Below are positions 18,662 through 27,600 of a stretch of DNA of 64,000 nt, in pieces (position 1 is the first letter of the stretch; the number at the start of each line of letters is the position of its first letter). The DNA is taken from assembly GCF_023243115.1 (NCBI RefSeq), contig NZ_CP085081.1, positions 930,001 through 994,000 of the forward strand, given 5' to 3'. The position numbers and the translations under genes are program-made. The stretch is from Sediminicoccus sp. KRV36. Its GTDB lineage: Bacteria > Pseudomonadota > Alphaproteobacteria > Acetobacterales > Acetobacteraceae. A model generated the notes under the pieces. It was not told the origin of the DNA. It searched no databases and saw only the letters and a program-made list of their open reading frames with translations.

Positions 18662-18728
18662 GCCCTTTGATACAGCCTGAGCGTGTATCCGGCAATCATA
18701 TTTTAACTCAAAAAGGGAAAATTAACCA
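18662..18728 (-). promoter_or_regulatory. AT-rich island upstream of the Pro-rich gene
   Basis: This short region has runs such as ATATTTTAACTCAAAAAGGG and GAAAATTAACCATTATG, unlike anything else nearby. It separates the Pro-rich gene from the end of the decarboxylase-like gene on the same strand. It probably holds the promoter of the Pro-rich gene, with AAAGGG just before its ATG as ribosome binding site, but no convincing -35/-10 pair can be fixed. Confidence 0.4.
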
Positions 18729-19439
18729 TTATGCGAGAAAAAAGAGACGCTCCTCGCGCCTGGGTTGCGCCCCGCCCGCGGCGCGAATACCGCCCCATAG
18801 CGAAGCCGCCACCGAATCTACAACCAGGGCCCCCAGCCGCGTCTCCACATCCAGCGATGCCGGCAGGCCGCGGAAATTCGTGCAATGGATCACCACCGCT
18901 TCAGTCGGCCGCTCCGTCACCGCGGCTTCCATCAGCGCGCCGACGGTCTGCGCGTCATGCAGGGCGAAGCTGTAATTGCCGGGGTCCTCAAGGTGCCGCT
19001 CGGCGGTGACTTCAAAGCCCTCGCGGGTCAGATTAGCCATGATCGCCCGCTGCACCTCATCCAGATAGGGCGTGACCAGGGCGAGCTTGCGCACCCCCGC
19101 CAGCCGCAGCGCATCACGCAGCGCCAGCGTTGCCGTGGTGGCCGGGATGCCGGTGCGCTCGGTGATCGCGGCGCACAGCGCCTCATCCTGCGCGAAGCCC
19201 AGCCAGCTGCCCGAAGTGCCGGCCCAGCAGATGGAATCCACCTTCGCATCGGCCAGCAATTCCGCGGCCGCCAGCACGGGGCCCGTGTCGAATTGCTGGT
19301 TGGCCGTGGCCCCCAGATTGATCGCCAGCACACGGAACCGCGCGAAATGCGCGGTGATGCCGGGCGCATCGCGCAACAGCTCCGCGATCGCGGGCTCGAG
19401 CACGGTGTTGGAGGAGGGGGTGAGGAATCCGAGGCGCAT
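18729..19439 (-). CDS. Asp/Glu racemase superfamily enzyme, arylmalonate decarboxylase / maleate isomerase-like
   Basis: 236 residues. The N-terminus MRLGFLTPSSNTVLEP is the maleate-isomerase-type entry. Most family members use two Cys residues; here the first position is Gly74 (in CWAGTSGSW, where isomerases have ACTSG) and the second is Cys186 (VVIHCTNFRG). One Gly plus one Cys is the pattern of arylmalonate decarboxylase (Gly74/Cys188 in the Bordetella enzyme), so decarboxylation of a malonate-type substrate, or an unusual one-base isomerase, is possible. It lies 75 bases downstream of an NMT1-type ABC importer on the same strand, so the importer may supply its substrate. Family call is firm; reaction is inference. 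Confidence 0.75.
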   Translation of the reverse strand: MRLGFLTPSSNTVLEPAIAELLRDAPGITAHFARFRVLAINLGATANQQFDTGPVLAAAELLADAKVDSICWAGTSGSWLGFAQDEALCAAITERTGIPATTATLALRDALRLAGVRKLALVTPYLDEVQRAIMANLTREGFEVTAERHLEDPGNYSFALHDAQTVGALMEAAVTERPTEAVVIHCTNFRGLPASLDVETRLGALVVDSVAASLWGGIRAAGGAQPRREERLFFLA

Positions 19440-19514
19440 GGGGCCCGTTAACCCTTCGGCCGATGTTTGGAAATGCCACGCGGATCCGCCGGGGCGGGGC
19501 GCCTCGCCGGCCCC

Positions 19515-20348
19515 TCACCCCCCCGGTGCGAAATTCTGCGCATCCTGGCCGCGTGTGGCCCAGCCCGTGGTCCGCCGCTCGATGAACTCGGCGATCCAGT
19601 AGAGCATGATGCCCATCATCCCCGTCACGATCAGCCCGGCGAAGACCAGCGGCACGTCGAAGCGGCTGGAGGCCACCATCATCAGCCGCCCGATGCCGGC
19701 ATTGGGCGCGACACTTTCGGCGATGATGGAACCCACGAAGGCGACCGTGATGGCGATCTTCAGCGAGGCGAAGAAATACGGCATGGCGCGCGGCAGCCCC
19801 ACCTTTCGGATGATATCGGAAGGCCTGGCGCCCAGCGCCCGCAGCACGTCGCGCAATTCCGGCTCCACCGTGGCGATCCCGGTCGCCACATTCACCACGA
19901 TGGGGAAGAAGCTGATCAGGAAGGCGGTGATGATGGCCGGCCAGACGCCGATGCCGAACCAGATGATCAGCACCGGCACCACCGCCACCTTGGGGATGGA
20001 GTTGAAGGCGATCAGCAGCGGATAAAGCCCCTTATAGACCAAGGTGGAGGAGCCGATCGCGACCCCCAGCAGCAGCCCCGCCACCACGGCCAGGCCAAAG
20101 CCCGCCAGCGTGGAAAGCAGGGTGTGGATGCTGTCATCCAGCAAGGGCTTCCACCATTTCACCGCCGCCCGGAACACGTCGCTCGGCGCCGGCAGGATGA
20201 AGGTGGAGATGTTGAAGACCTCGGTCGAGACCTCCCAGAGGATGAAGGTGCCGGCGATCACCAGCCAGGGCAGCCAGGCCTGCAGCCGGCGGCGGCGGCG
20301 GGCGGAAGCGGCCAGCGCCTCGATGCGATTCTGTGCCTTGCTGGACAT
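19515..20348 (-). CDS. ABC transporter permease, SsuC/TauC type
   Basis: 277 residues with about six membrane segments. The EAA-type loop is RALGARPSDIIRKVGLPRAMPYFFASLK (split in the middle for reading: RALGARPSDIIRK, then VGLPRAMPYFF), which docks on the ATPase. It belongs to the BPD_transp_1 family used for aliphatic sulfonate, taurine, nitrate, thiamine-precursor and similar importers. Its ATG shares one base with the stop of the ATPase gene (TGATG). It is the last gene of a receptor-ATPase-permease operon. Confidence 0.9.
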   Translation of the reverse strand: MSSKAQNRIEALAASARRRRRLQAWLPWLVIAGTFILWEVSTEVFNISTFILPAPSDVFRAAVKWWKPLLDDSIHTLLSTLAGFGLAVVAGLLLGVAIGSSTLVYKGLYPLLIAFNSIPKVAVVPVLIIWFGIGVWPAIITAFLISFFPIVVNVATGIATVEPELRDVLRALGARPSDIIRKVGLPRAMPYFFASLKIAITVAFVGSIIAESVAPNAGIGRLMMVASSRFDVPLVFAGLIVTGMMGIMLYWIAEFIERRTTGWATRGQDAQNFAPGG

Positions 20349-21145
20349 CAGACCACCTCCTCGCCCTTGCGGGCCAGCGCGATGAAGCCGCGCAACTCGG
20401 CCACCAGCTTCGTGAATTCGGGCTCCAGCATCGTCTCCTGGCTGCGCGGCCGCGCGAAGGGCACGCTTCGCTCGGCGATGATGCGCCCGGGGCGGGCCGA
20501 CATCACCAGGACGCGGTCGGCCAGGTAGCAGGCCTCGCGCAGATCATGCGTGACCAGCACCACGGTGGGTTTGCGCGCCATCCAGACCTGCTGGAGCACA
20601 TCCCACAGATCCTCACGCGTGAAGACGTCCAGCGCCGAGAAGGGCTCATCCAGCATCAGCAGGGGCGGCTCATGGATCAGCGCGCGGCACAGGCTGGTGC
20701 GCTGCTGCATGCCGCCCGAAAGCTGATAGGGCTGCTTCTCCCCGAAGCCCTCCAGCCCGACCAGCTTCAAGAGGTCCAGCGCCTTCTGCTCGTATTTCGC
20801 GCGCTCCGAGCGCAGGCGCTTGCGGTGCTCGGGCACGATTTCCAGCGGCAGCATCACATTCTCAAGAATGGTGCGCCACGGCAGCAGCGTCGGGTTCTGG
20901 AAGGCCATGCCGACCAGCGAGAGGGGCCTGTCCACCTCCTCGCCGCCCACCACCACATTGCCATCCGTCGCGGGCCAGAGCCCGGAAACGAGGCGCATCA
21001 GCGTGGATTTGCCGCAGCCCGAGGGCCCCACCACGGCGATGAATTCGCCCTGCTGCACATGCATGCTGCATTCCTGCAGGGCCAGCGTGCCTTCCACCCC
21101 GCCATAGCGCATGGCGACGCGGTCAATCTCGACGAAGGGGCGCAT
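20348..21145 (-). CDS. ABC transporter ATP-binding protein, SsuB/TauB type
   Basis: 265 residues. Walker A is GPSGCGKSTL (about 40-49), the signature is LSGGMQQRTSL, Walker B is LLMLDEPFSALD, and the switch histidine is in VLVTHDLREA. It powers the importer formed with the permease at 19515 and the receptor at 21145. Start and stop each overlap the neighbour by one base, so the three proteins should be made in step. Substrate class follows the receptor. Confidence 0.93.
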   Translation of the reverse strand: MRPFVEIDRVAMRYGGVEGTLALQECSMHVQQGEFIAVVGPSGCGKSTLMRLVSGLWPATDGNVVVGGEEVDRPLSLVGMAFQNPTLLPWRTILENVMLPLEIVPEHRKRLRSERAKYEQKALDLLKLVGLEGFGEKQPYQLSGGMQQRTSLCRALIHEPPLLMLDEPFSALDVFTREDLWDVLQQVWMARKPTVVLVTHDLREACYLADRVLVMSARPGRIIAERSVPFARPRSQETMLEPEFTKLVAELRGFIALARKGEEVV

Positions 21146-22191
21146 CAGGTGGCGCTGGCCGGCAGGCGCAATTGCTCGGCCGGCGGCAGATAGGCCGGGG
21201 TGTAGACCTGGGCCGCGGGCAGCGCGGCACTCAGGTTGAAGGCCTGCTGCACGGCCTCCAGGCTCTTCTGCAACCGCTCCATCGAGACGCTGGAGATGCC
21301 GTTGCGCCGCACATGATCCGTGACGATCAGCCGCTCCATCGTCAGCCGGTGGCGGGAGAGTTCCAGCGGCACATCGGTCAGCGGCTCGACGCGCTTGAGG
21401 ATGTCCATCGCGCCATTCGGGTCCGCCGCCTGGGAGATGAAGCCGCGCATCGAGGCCGCGACGACGCGGCGCAGCACATCGGGGTTGCGCTCGGCATAGG
21501 TGCGCGTGGTCAGGATGGCGCCGCCATAGAGATCGAGGCCGTGGTCATTATACATGAAGACCCGCTGATCCTCGGGCCGCATGCCAAGCCCCTGCAGCGC
21601 GATCCCGGCGGTGGCGATATGCGCGGTGATGCCATCCGCCTCGCGCCGCAGCAGCATCGGCTCCCGCAGGGCGGGCGAGACGGAGAGGAAATTCACCCGT
21701 GCGGGGTCGATATTCACGGCGCGCGCGAAGGCCGGGAACAACTGCCGTGCGGCGTCATTATCGGGGGCGGCAAGGCGCCGGCCCACCAGATCGGCGGGCG
21801 TGCGGATCGGCCCATCCGCCCGCGTGATCACGCAAAGCGGGCTGCGATCATGCAGGATGGCGATGGCGATGATGTCGCGCCCCGGATTCTCCGAAAGGAA
21901 CCGCAGCGTCGGGCTGAGATCGGCATAGCCCACATCATGCGTGCCGGCGGCGAGCGAGACGGGCACACCACCGGAGCCCTGGCCCCGGTCAATCGCCACA
22001 TCCACGCCCGCCTCACGATAGAAGCCGCGCTCGCGCGCCACGATGGCGAAGGCGTTGGGCGCCTGGAAGGCCCAGTCCAGCGTAAAGCGCACCCGGGGCG
22101 CGGCCTGGGCCCGGACCAGGCCGGGCATGGCCAATGGGCCGAGGATCGGGGCAAGGCCGGTGGCGATGAGCAGGGAGCGGCGCTGGGTCAT
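21145..22191 (-). CDS. ABC transporter substrate-binding protein, NMT1/SsuA type
   Basis: 348 residues from the start at 22191 (MTQRRSLLIATG), a signal with a twin-arginine-like pair; a longer in-frame start at 22224 is less likely. The mature part begins RVRFTLDWAFQAPNAFAIVARERGFYREAG, given here as two parts RVRFTLDWAFQAPNAF and AIVARERGFYREAG, the classic NMT1/THI5-like pattern. Members bind sulfonates, nitrate, pyrimidine precursors or riboflavin-like molecules. It begins the importer operon and is separated by about 190 bases from the divergent rhodanese gene. The downstream decarboxylase-like enzyme suggests a carboxylated substrate. Confidence 0.88.
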   Translation of the reverse strand: MTQRRSLLIATGLAPILGPLAMPGLVRAQAAPRVRFTLDWAFQAPNAFAIVARERGFYREAGVDVAIDRGQGSGGVPVSLAAGTHDVGYADLSPTLRFLSENPGRDIIAIAILHDRSPLCVITRADGPIRTPADLVGRRLAAPDNDAARQLFPAFARAVNIDPARVNFLSVSPALREPMLLRREADGITAHIATAGIALQGLGMRPEDQRVFMYNDHGLDLYGGAILTTRTYAERNPDVLRRVVAASMRGFISQAADPNGAMDILKRVEPLTDVPLELSRHRLTMERLIVTDHVRRNGISSVSMERLQKSLEAVQQAFNLSAALPAAQVYTPAYLPPAEQLRLPASAT

Positions 22192-22380
22192 CTCGGGTCC
22201 ATGTCCTGGGAATGTTCCTCTCACCTAGCAGGGTCGCGAGGGGGGCATGCAAGCCTGCCCTTTGGCGATTGCACCCCGGCCAGGCCGAACTGCCTCCCGG
22301 ATGGGCATGAATTGCGCAAGCCTGCATTGCTCCCGTGCCGCCGGCACCCCATTCTCCGCCCAACCATCTTGGAGGATGCC

Positions 22381-22797
22381 ATGGCCGGAGTGCCCGATAT
22401 CTCGCCCACCGATACCTGGGCCGCGCTGGAGCGCGACCCCAACGCCGTCCTGGTGGATGTGCGCACCGATGCCGAATGGAATTTCGTGGGCGTGCCGGAC
22501 CTTTCGGGCCTGGGCAAGCAGGTGGTGCTGATCCCCTGGCAGGTCTTCCCCGGCATGCAGGTGAACGGGCATTTCGTCGAGCATCTCCGCAAGGCGGGTG
22601 TGACGGCCGAAAGCCATGTCTTCTACATCTGCCGCTCCGGCGCGCGCAGCCTGGCGGCCGGCCAGGCGGCGCAGCAGGCGGGCTTCCCGCACGCCTACAA
22701 CGTCGCCGATGGCTTCGAGGGCCCGGTGGATGCCGAGGGGCATCGCGGCAACGTCGCCGGCTGGAAGGCCGATGACCTGCCCTGGCGGCAGCGCTGA
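22381..22797 (+). CDS. Rhodanese-like domain protein
   Basis: 138 residues, a single rhodanese domain: VDVRTDAEWNFVGVPDL near 25-41 and the active loop CRSGARS with Cys84, so the sulfurtransferase site is intact. It probably moves sulfane sulfur in the cytoplasm. The ATG at 22381 has GGAGG at about 22372; a much longer open frame upstream in the same phase is antisense to the receptor gene and is not real. Its TGA overlaps the likely CTG start of the DUF155 gene, so the two are probably translated together. Confidence 0.88.
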   Translation: MAGVPDISPTDTWAALERDPNAVLVDVRTDAEWNFVGVPDLSGLGKQVVLIPWQVFPGMQVNGHFVEHLRKAGVTAESHVFYICRSGARSLAAGQAAQQAGFPHAYNVADGFEGPVDAEGHRGNVAGWKADDLPWRQR

Positions 22798-23573
22798 GCG
22801 CAGCCCCACGCATCGCCGCGACGGCCCTGCTGCTGGGCGAGCGGCTGGAGCTGCGCGGCCTGTCCCGCACCGCCGGCAGCGGGACGGACCCGGTGATCCT
22901 GACGGGCGGCGCGCACCCGGCCTTTGCCTTCCGCTGGGGCGCGCTGGTCCTGTTCGACGCCACGCCCGAGGCGCGCGCGGCCCTGCTGGCGCAGTTGGCG
23001 CCGCGCATCGCCAACCCGCTTGCCGTGCCGCTGGCGGAAAACGCCTGGCTCTCAACCGGCGCCGAGCGCGATGAGATCAGCGACACGGGCGAAATCCGCC
23101 TGATGGACCTTTCCACCCCGCGCCTCGGGATCCTGGCCGATGCGCTGGCGAAAAGCGCCGCCCTCAGCCACCAGGAAATGGCGCTGGACCGCACGCTGGA
23201 CGGCATGGAGCCAGTGGTGACGCGGCTGCGCGAGCGGGGGCGCCTTGGCTTTCTCTCACGCGGGCTGATGCGCGCGATCGGCGCCGCCCTGGCGGCGCGG
23301 GGCCGCGCCAATGCCCGCATCCAGGCGGGCGACAAGCCCGATCTGCTCTGGGAGCATCCGGGGCTGGAGCGGCTGCATCAGCGCCTCAGCGATGAATTCG
23401 AATTGCCGGCACGCTGCGCGGCGCTGGAGCGCAAGCTCGTGATGGTGGGCGAGATCATGCAGACGCTGCTCTCGCTCATTCAGGGCCAGCGCTCGCTGAT
23501 GCTGGAGATCGCGGTCGCGTCCTTCATCCTGATCGAGGTGATCGCGACGCTGTATGGGCTGGTGGCGCGGTAG
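22794..23573 (+). CDS. DUF155 (RMD1/RMND1-like) family protein, probable CTG start
   Basis: About 259 residues. The family features are an N-terminal ALLLGERLELRGL, then FRWGALVLFDA, a long helical part with LERKLVMVGEIMQTLLSL, and a C-terminal membrane anchor (LEIAVASFILIEVIATLYGL). Bacterial members are of unknown function; yeast and human relatives act in mitochondrial translation. GTG at 22893 would cut off the conserved first block. Reading upstream in frame, the only start before that block is CTG at 22794, overlapping the rhodanese TGA as CTGA, analogous to the common ATGA coupling. The start is therefore inferred; the body of the gene is secure. Confidence 0.75.
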   Translation: MSAAPRIAATALLLGERLELRGLSRTAGSGTDPVILTGGAHPAFAFRWGALVLFDATPEARAALLAQLAPRIANPLAVPLAENAWLSTGAERDEISDTGEIRLMDLSTPRLGILADALAKSAALSHQEMALDRTLDGMEPVVTRLRERGRLGFLSRGLMRAIGAALAARGRANARIQAGDKPDLLWEHPGLERLHQRLSDEFELPARCAALERKLVMVGEIMQTLLSLIQGQRSLMLEIAVASFILIEVIATLYGLVAR

Positions 23574-23604
23574 TTCGCTGCCGAACATCCGCCGTGGCGG
23601 GATC

Positions 23605-23659
23605 GAGGGGCCAGCCCCTCGCGCTCCCCGGCAGGAAACTTGTTTCCTGCACCTTCATC
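23605..23659. repeat. Modular palindromic element with GCAGGAAAC core
   Basis: Head GAGGGGCCAGCCCCTC, then GCTCCCCG, then the core GCAGGAAAC/GTTTCCTGC (23631-23650), then ACCTTCATC. Positions 23611-23659 match 60464-60512 at 48 of 49 bases. It sits between the converging ends of the DUF155 gene and the dioxygenase gene. Confidence 0.88.
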
Positions 23660-23712
23660 AGGGGATCTGAACCACCGGGCTTCTTGGTCCGAGAGCGCGA
23701 TATGGCAAAACG

Positions 23713-24558
23713 TCAGGCGCTGCCCGCCACCGTCGTGCGGAACATCAGCCGCTGGTACCTCTCATGGTCGAACAGGCTCGCCGTGTGCAGGGTGCAGCGA
23801 TTGTCCCAGATCACCAGGTCCCCCTCGCGCCAGGCATGGCGATAGACGAAGCGCTCCTGCCCCGCATGCTCCATGAGTTCCTCGATCAGCGCCTGGCTCT
23901 CCGCCACACCCATCCCCTCGATATGGCTGATCACCGCGGGGCAGAGAAACAGCGACTTCACCCCGCTGACCGGATGGGTCCGCACCAGCGGATGCGCCAC
24001 GGGCGGGAAGGCGCGGCGCTTGGCTTCGTCCATCGGCGCGCGGCCCGGCGTGTGGCGGCGGTTCCATTCGCTCAGCGTGTAGAGGCAATGCACGCCGCGC
24101 AGCCCCGCGATCCGCGTCTTCATGGCCTCGGGCAGGGTGTCGTAGGCGGAGACGGCGTCGAGGAACCAGGTCTCGCCGCCTTCGGGCGGGCAGATGGCGC
24201 CGTAGAAGAGCGAGGCGGTGCTGGGGATGTCGCGGAAGCTGCTATCGGCGTGCCATTGCTCCACGCCACGCGCGAAATTGGCGGTGATGCCGTCCGCCGC
24301 GTAATTGCCGACGCAGAAAATCTCGGGATGCGCCGGATGCACGGCGCTGGCCGCCGCGTGATGCTCCAGGGGCCCCATGCGCCGGCTGAATTCCACCTGG
24401 GCCGCCGGGTCATTCGGCACATCGCGGATCAGCAGCACGTGATGGCGGTGGAAGGCGTCGAGGAAGCACTCGAAATCCGCCTCGGGCAGATCGCCCGCGA
24501 TGCGAATGCCGGTGAGTTCCGCGCCGAAACCGGCGGCGAGGGGGCGGATGCCAAGCAT
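23713..24558 (-). CDS. TauD/TfdA-family Fe(II)/2-oxoglutarate dioxygenase
   Basis: 281 residues. The iron-binding facial triad is visible as His103 and Asp105 (WHADSS) and His258 (CTLHTAS), with an arginine near 270-274 (RYQRLMFR) for 2-oxoglutarate. Members hydroxylate taurine, alkyl sulfates, chlorophenoxy acids or carnitine precursors. The start at 24558 has GGAGA just upstream; a longer frame to 24663 overlaps the end of the RND pump gene and is not used. The substrate is not evident. An NMT1/SsuA-type importer lies 1.5 kb away, but on the far side of other genes. Confidence 0.9.
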   Translation of the reverse strand: MLGIRPLAAGFGAELTGIRIAGDLPEADFECFLDAFHRHHVLLIRDVPNDPAAQVEFSRRMGPLEHHAAASAVHPAHPEIFCVGNYAADGITANFARGVEQWHADSSFRDIPSTASLFYGAICPPEGGETWFLDAVSAYDTLPEAMKTRIAGLRGVHCLYTLSEWNRRHTPGRAPMDEAKRRAFPPVAHPLVRTHPVSGVKSLFLCPAVISHIEGMGVAESQALIEELMEHAGQERFVYRHAWREGDLVIWDNRCTLHTASLFDHERYQRLMFRTTVAGSA

Positions 24559-24659
24559 GGTATTCTCCGGGACGAGGCGGCGGGCCGGATGACGGGCGAA
24601 CCGCTCTGATCGGCGGCTGGTGGGCAGTATGGGCCACCAGCCGCCCGCCGCGAAGCCAC

Positions 24660-27600
24660 TCATTCCGCCGGCACAGGCTCCGGCCGCAGCGGTGCCGCTT
24701 GTGCCGCCGGCCGCTTCCGCCAGGGCAGGGCCAGCGCATGCAAGGCCGGCACCAGCAGCAGCGTGGCGAGTGTCGCGACACTCAAGCCCCCGATCATCGC
24801 AATCGCCATCGGCCCCCAGAAGACCGATTGCGTGAGCGGGATGAAGGCGAAGATCGCGGCCAGCGCCGTCAGGACCACCGGCCGCGCGCGGCGCACCGTG
24901 CTGCCGATGATCGCCTCGCGCAGCTCGATCCCGGCTTCCAGATCCTGCTGCACCTGGTCCACCAGGATCAGCGTGTTGCGCATCACCATGCCCGCCAGCG
25001 CGATCACCCCCAGCAGCGCGACAAAGCCGAAGGGGGCGCCCATCAGCAGAAGGGCGCCGGCGGCACCCGGGATGCCGAGCGGCGCCGTCGCCATCACCAG
25101 CGCCATGCGGCCGAGGTTGCGCAATTGCAGCATCAGCAGCGCCATCATCACCGCCACCATCACCGGGAACAGCGCAAACAGGCTGGCATTGGCCTTGGCC
25201 GATTGCTCGGTCGCCCCGCCCACCTCCAGCCGGTAACCGGGTGGGAGTGCCGCGATGAAGGGCGCCAGTGCGGGCATGGCGGCCGCCGTCACCTCCGGCG
25301 CCTGGAGGCCGGGCTGGATGTCGGAGCGCAGCGTGATGAAGGGCTCGCGATTGCGGCGCCAGAGGATGGGCTCCTCCATCACCGGCGTGAGCCGCGCCAC
25401 TTGGCTGAGCGGCACCGGCCCGCCCGGTGTGGCGAGCGAAAGATCGCCCAGGCGGTCGAGGGCCGCGCGTTCCTCCGGCACGGCGCGCAGCCGCACCTCT
25501 ACGCCGCGTGTGCCTTCGCGGATCGTCGTCGCCATCACCCCCGAAAGCAGCGTGCCCATCGAGGTGGCGACGGCCTGGGGCGAAAGGCCCAATTGCGCGA
25601 TGCGCTCACGGTCCAGATCGAGACGCAGCGCGGGGGCCAGCTCGCTCCAGTCGGTCTGCACATTGCGCGTGCCAGTGACACCGCGCAGCAGCGGCACCGC
25701 ATCATCCGCCAGGCGGCGCAGTTGCATGGGATCGGGGCCGAGGATGCGGAACTGCACCGGGAAGGGCACGGGCGGTCCGAAATCGAGGCGCGAGACGCGC
25801 ACCCGCGCCTCGGGGAAGGCGCCCGCTTCGTCGAGGGCGATGAGCCGTTCCCGCAGGCGTTCGCGCGCCGGTACGTCCCGGCTTTCGATGATGATCTTGG
25901 CGAAGGCCTCATTGGGCAGATCGGGGTTCAGCGCCAGGAAGAAGCGCGGCGCGCCGGCCCCCAGATAGGTGGTGAAATGCGCCACGTCGAAATCGCCCTG
26001 CAAGCTCGCTTCGATGCGGCGCGCCACATCATCCGTCGCGGCGAAGCTCGCCCCCTGGCGCAGGTTGATATCCACCAGCAATTCCAGCCGCTGCGAGGCG
26101 GGGAAGAACTGCTTCTTCGTGGCCGCCATGCCAACCATGCCAATCGCCAGCAGCCCGACCATCACGCCCAGCAGCACGAAGCGATGATCCACGCACCACT
26201 CCACGCCGCGCCGCAGCGCGCGATACATCCGCGTATCATGCGCATCATGCCCAGGGTTGTGCGGCGCGGCCTTGAGCAGCTTGGCCCCCAGCCAGGGCGT
26301 GAAGGTGACGGCGACGATCCAGCTCGCGATCAGCGCCGCCCCCACCACCCAGAAGATGCCGCCCGCATATTCGCCCGAGGTGGAAGCGGCGAAGCCCACC
26401 GGGATGAAGCCCGCGACAGTCACCAGCGTGCCGGTCAGCATCGGCCCCGCCGTGGTGGTCCAGGCGAAGCCGGCGGCGCGCGTGCGCTCCCAGCCCTGCT
26501 CCAGCTTCACCGCCATGGCCTCGATCGCGATGATCGCGTCATCCACCAGGAGGCCGAGGGCCAGGATCAGCGCGCCGAGCGAGATGCGCTCCAATTCGGT
26601 GCCGCGCCAGACCATGAACAGGAACACGAAGGAGAGTGTGAGGGGCACGGCGAGTGCGACGATGATGCCCGCACGGAAACCGAGCGAGAGGAAGGAGACG
26701 AGCAGCACCACGCCAAGCGCGGCCGCCAGCTTGATCAGGAATTCATCCACGCTTTTGCGCACGATATGCGGCTGGTCGGCCACGGCATCGAGGCTGAGGC
26801 CCAGCGGCAATTCCGCGCGAATCCGCGCGAGTTCCGCGTTCAGCGCGGCCCCCACGCGCAGCACATCCTGGCCGGGCTGCTTGGTCAGGCCGATCAGCAC
26901 GGCGGGCTCGCCCAGATGCCGGATGGCGCGCTCCGGCGGGTCGGCCAGGCCGCGCGTGATGCGCGCCGCATCGCCCAGCCGAATGGTGCGGCCCTCGGCC
27001 GAAAGCGGCAGTGCGGCGATGCTGTCCAGCCCATCCAGCCCCTCGGGCAGGCGCAGATGCACGCGGGTGCTGCCGGTCTCGACCGTGCCGGCGGGAGTGA
27101 CCGGATTGTGCCGCGCCAAAGCGTCCAGCACGGATTGCGGGGTGATGCCGAGGGTGGCGAGGCGCGCATGGCTGATCTCGACCTGGATGCGCTGCGGCTG
27201 CTCGCCAAACAGCGTCACCTTCTCGATCCCCGGCAGGCGGCGCAGCCGGTCCCGCAGGCGCTCGCCCTGGCGGACCAACTCGGCATTGTCGGCGCCGCGC
27301 AGGGCGAGCACGGCGGAAAACACGTCGGAATATTCATCGTCGAAGAAGGGGCCCTGCACGCCCTGGGGCAGGTTCTGCCGCATGTCGCCCACGCGCTTGC
27401 GCACCTGGTACCAGAGGCCCGCCACGGCGTGGGGTGGCGTGCTATCGCGCAGATTCACGGTGATGGTGGAAACCCCCGGGCGCGAAAAGCTTTGCAGCAC
27501 ATCGAGCCAGGGGAGTTCCGCGAGCTTCGCCTCGATGCGATCCGCCACCTGGTTCTGCATCTCCTCGGCCGTCGCACCGGGCCAGGCGGCGGAGACGACC

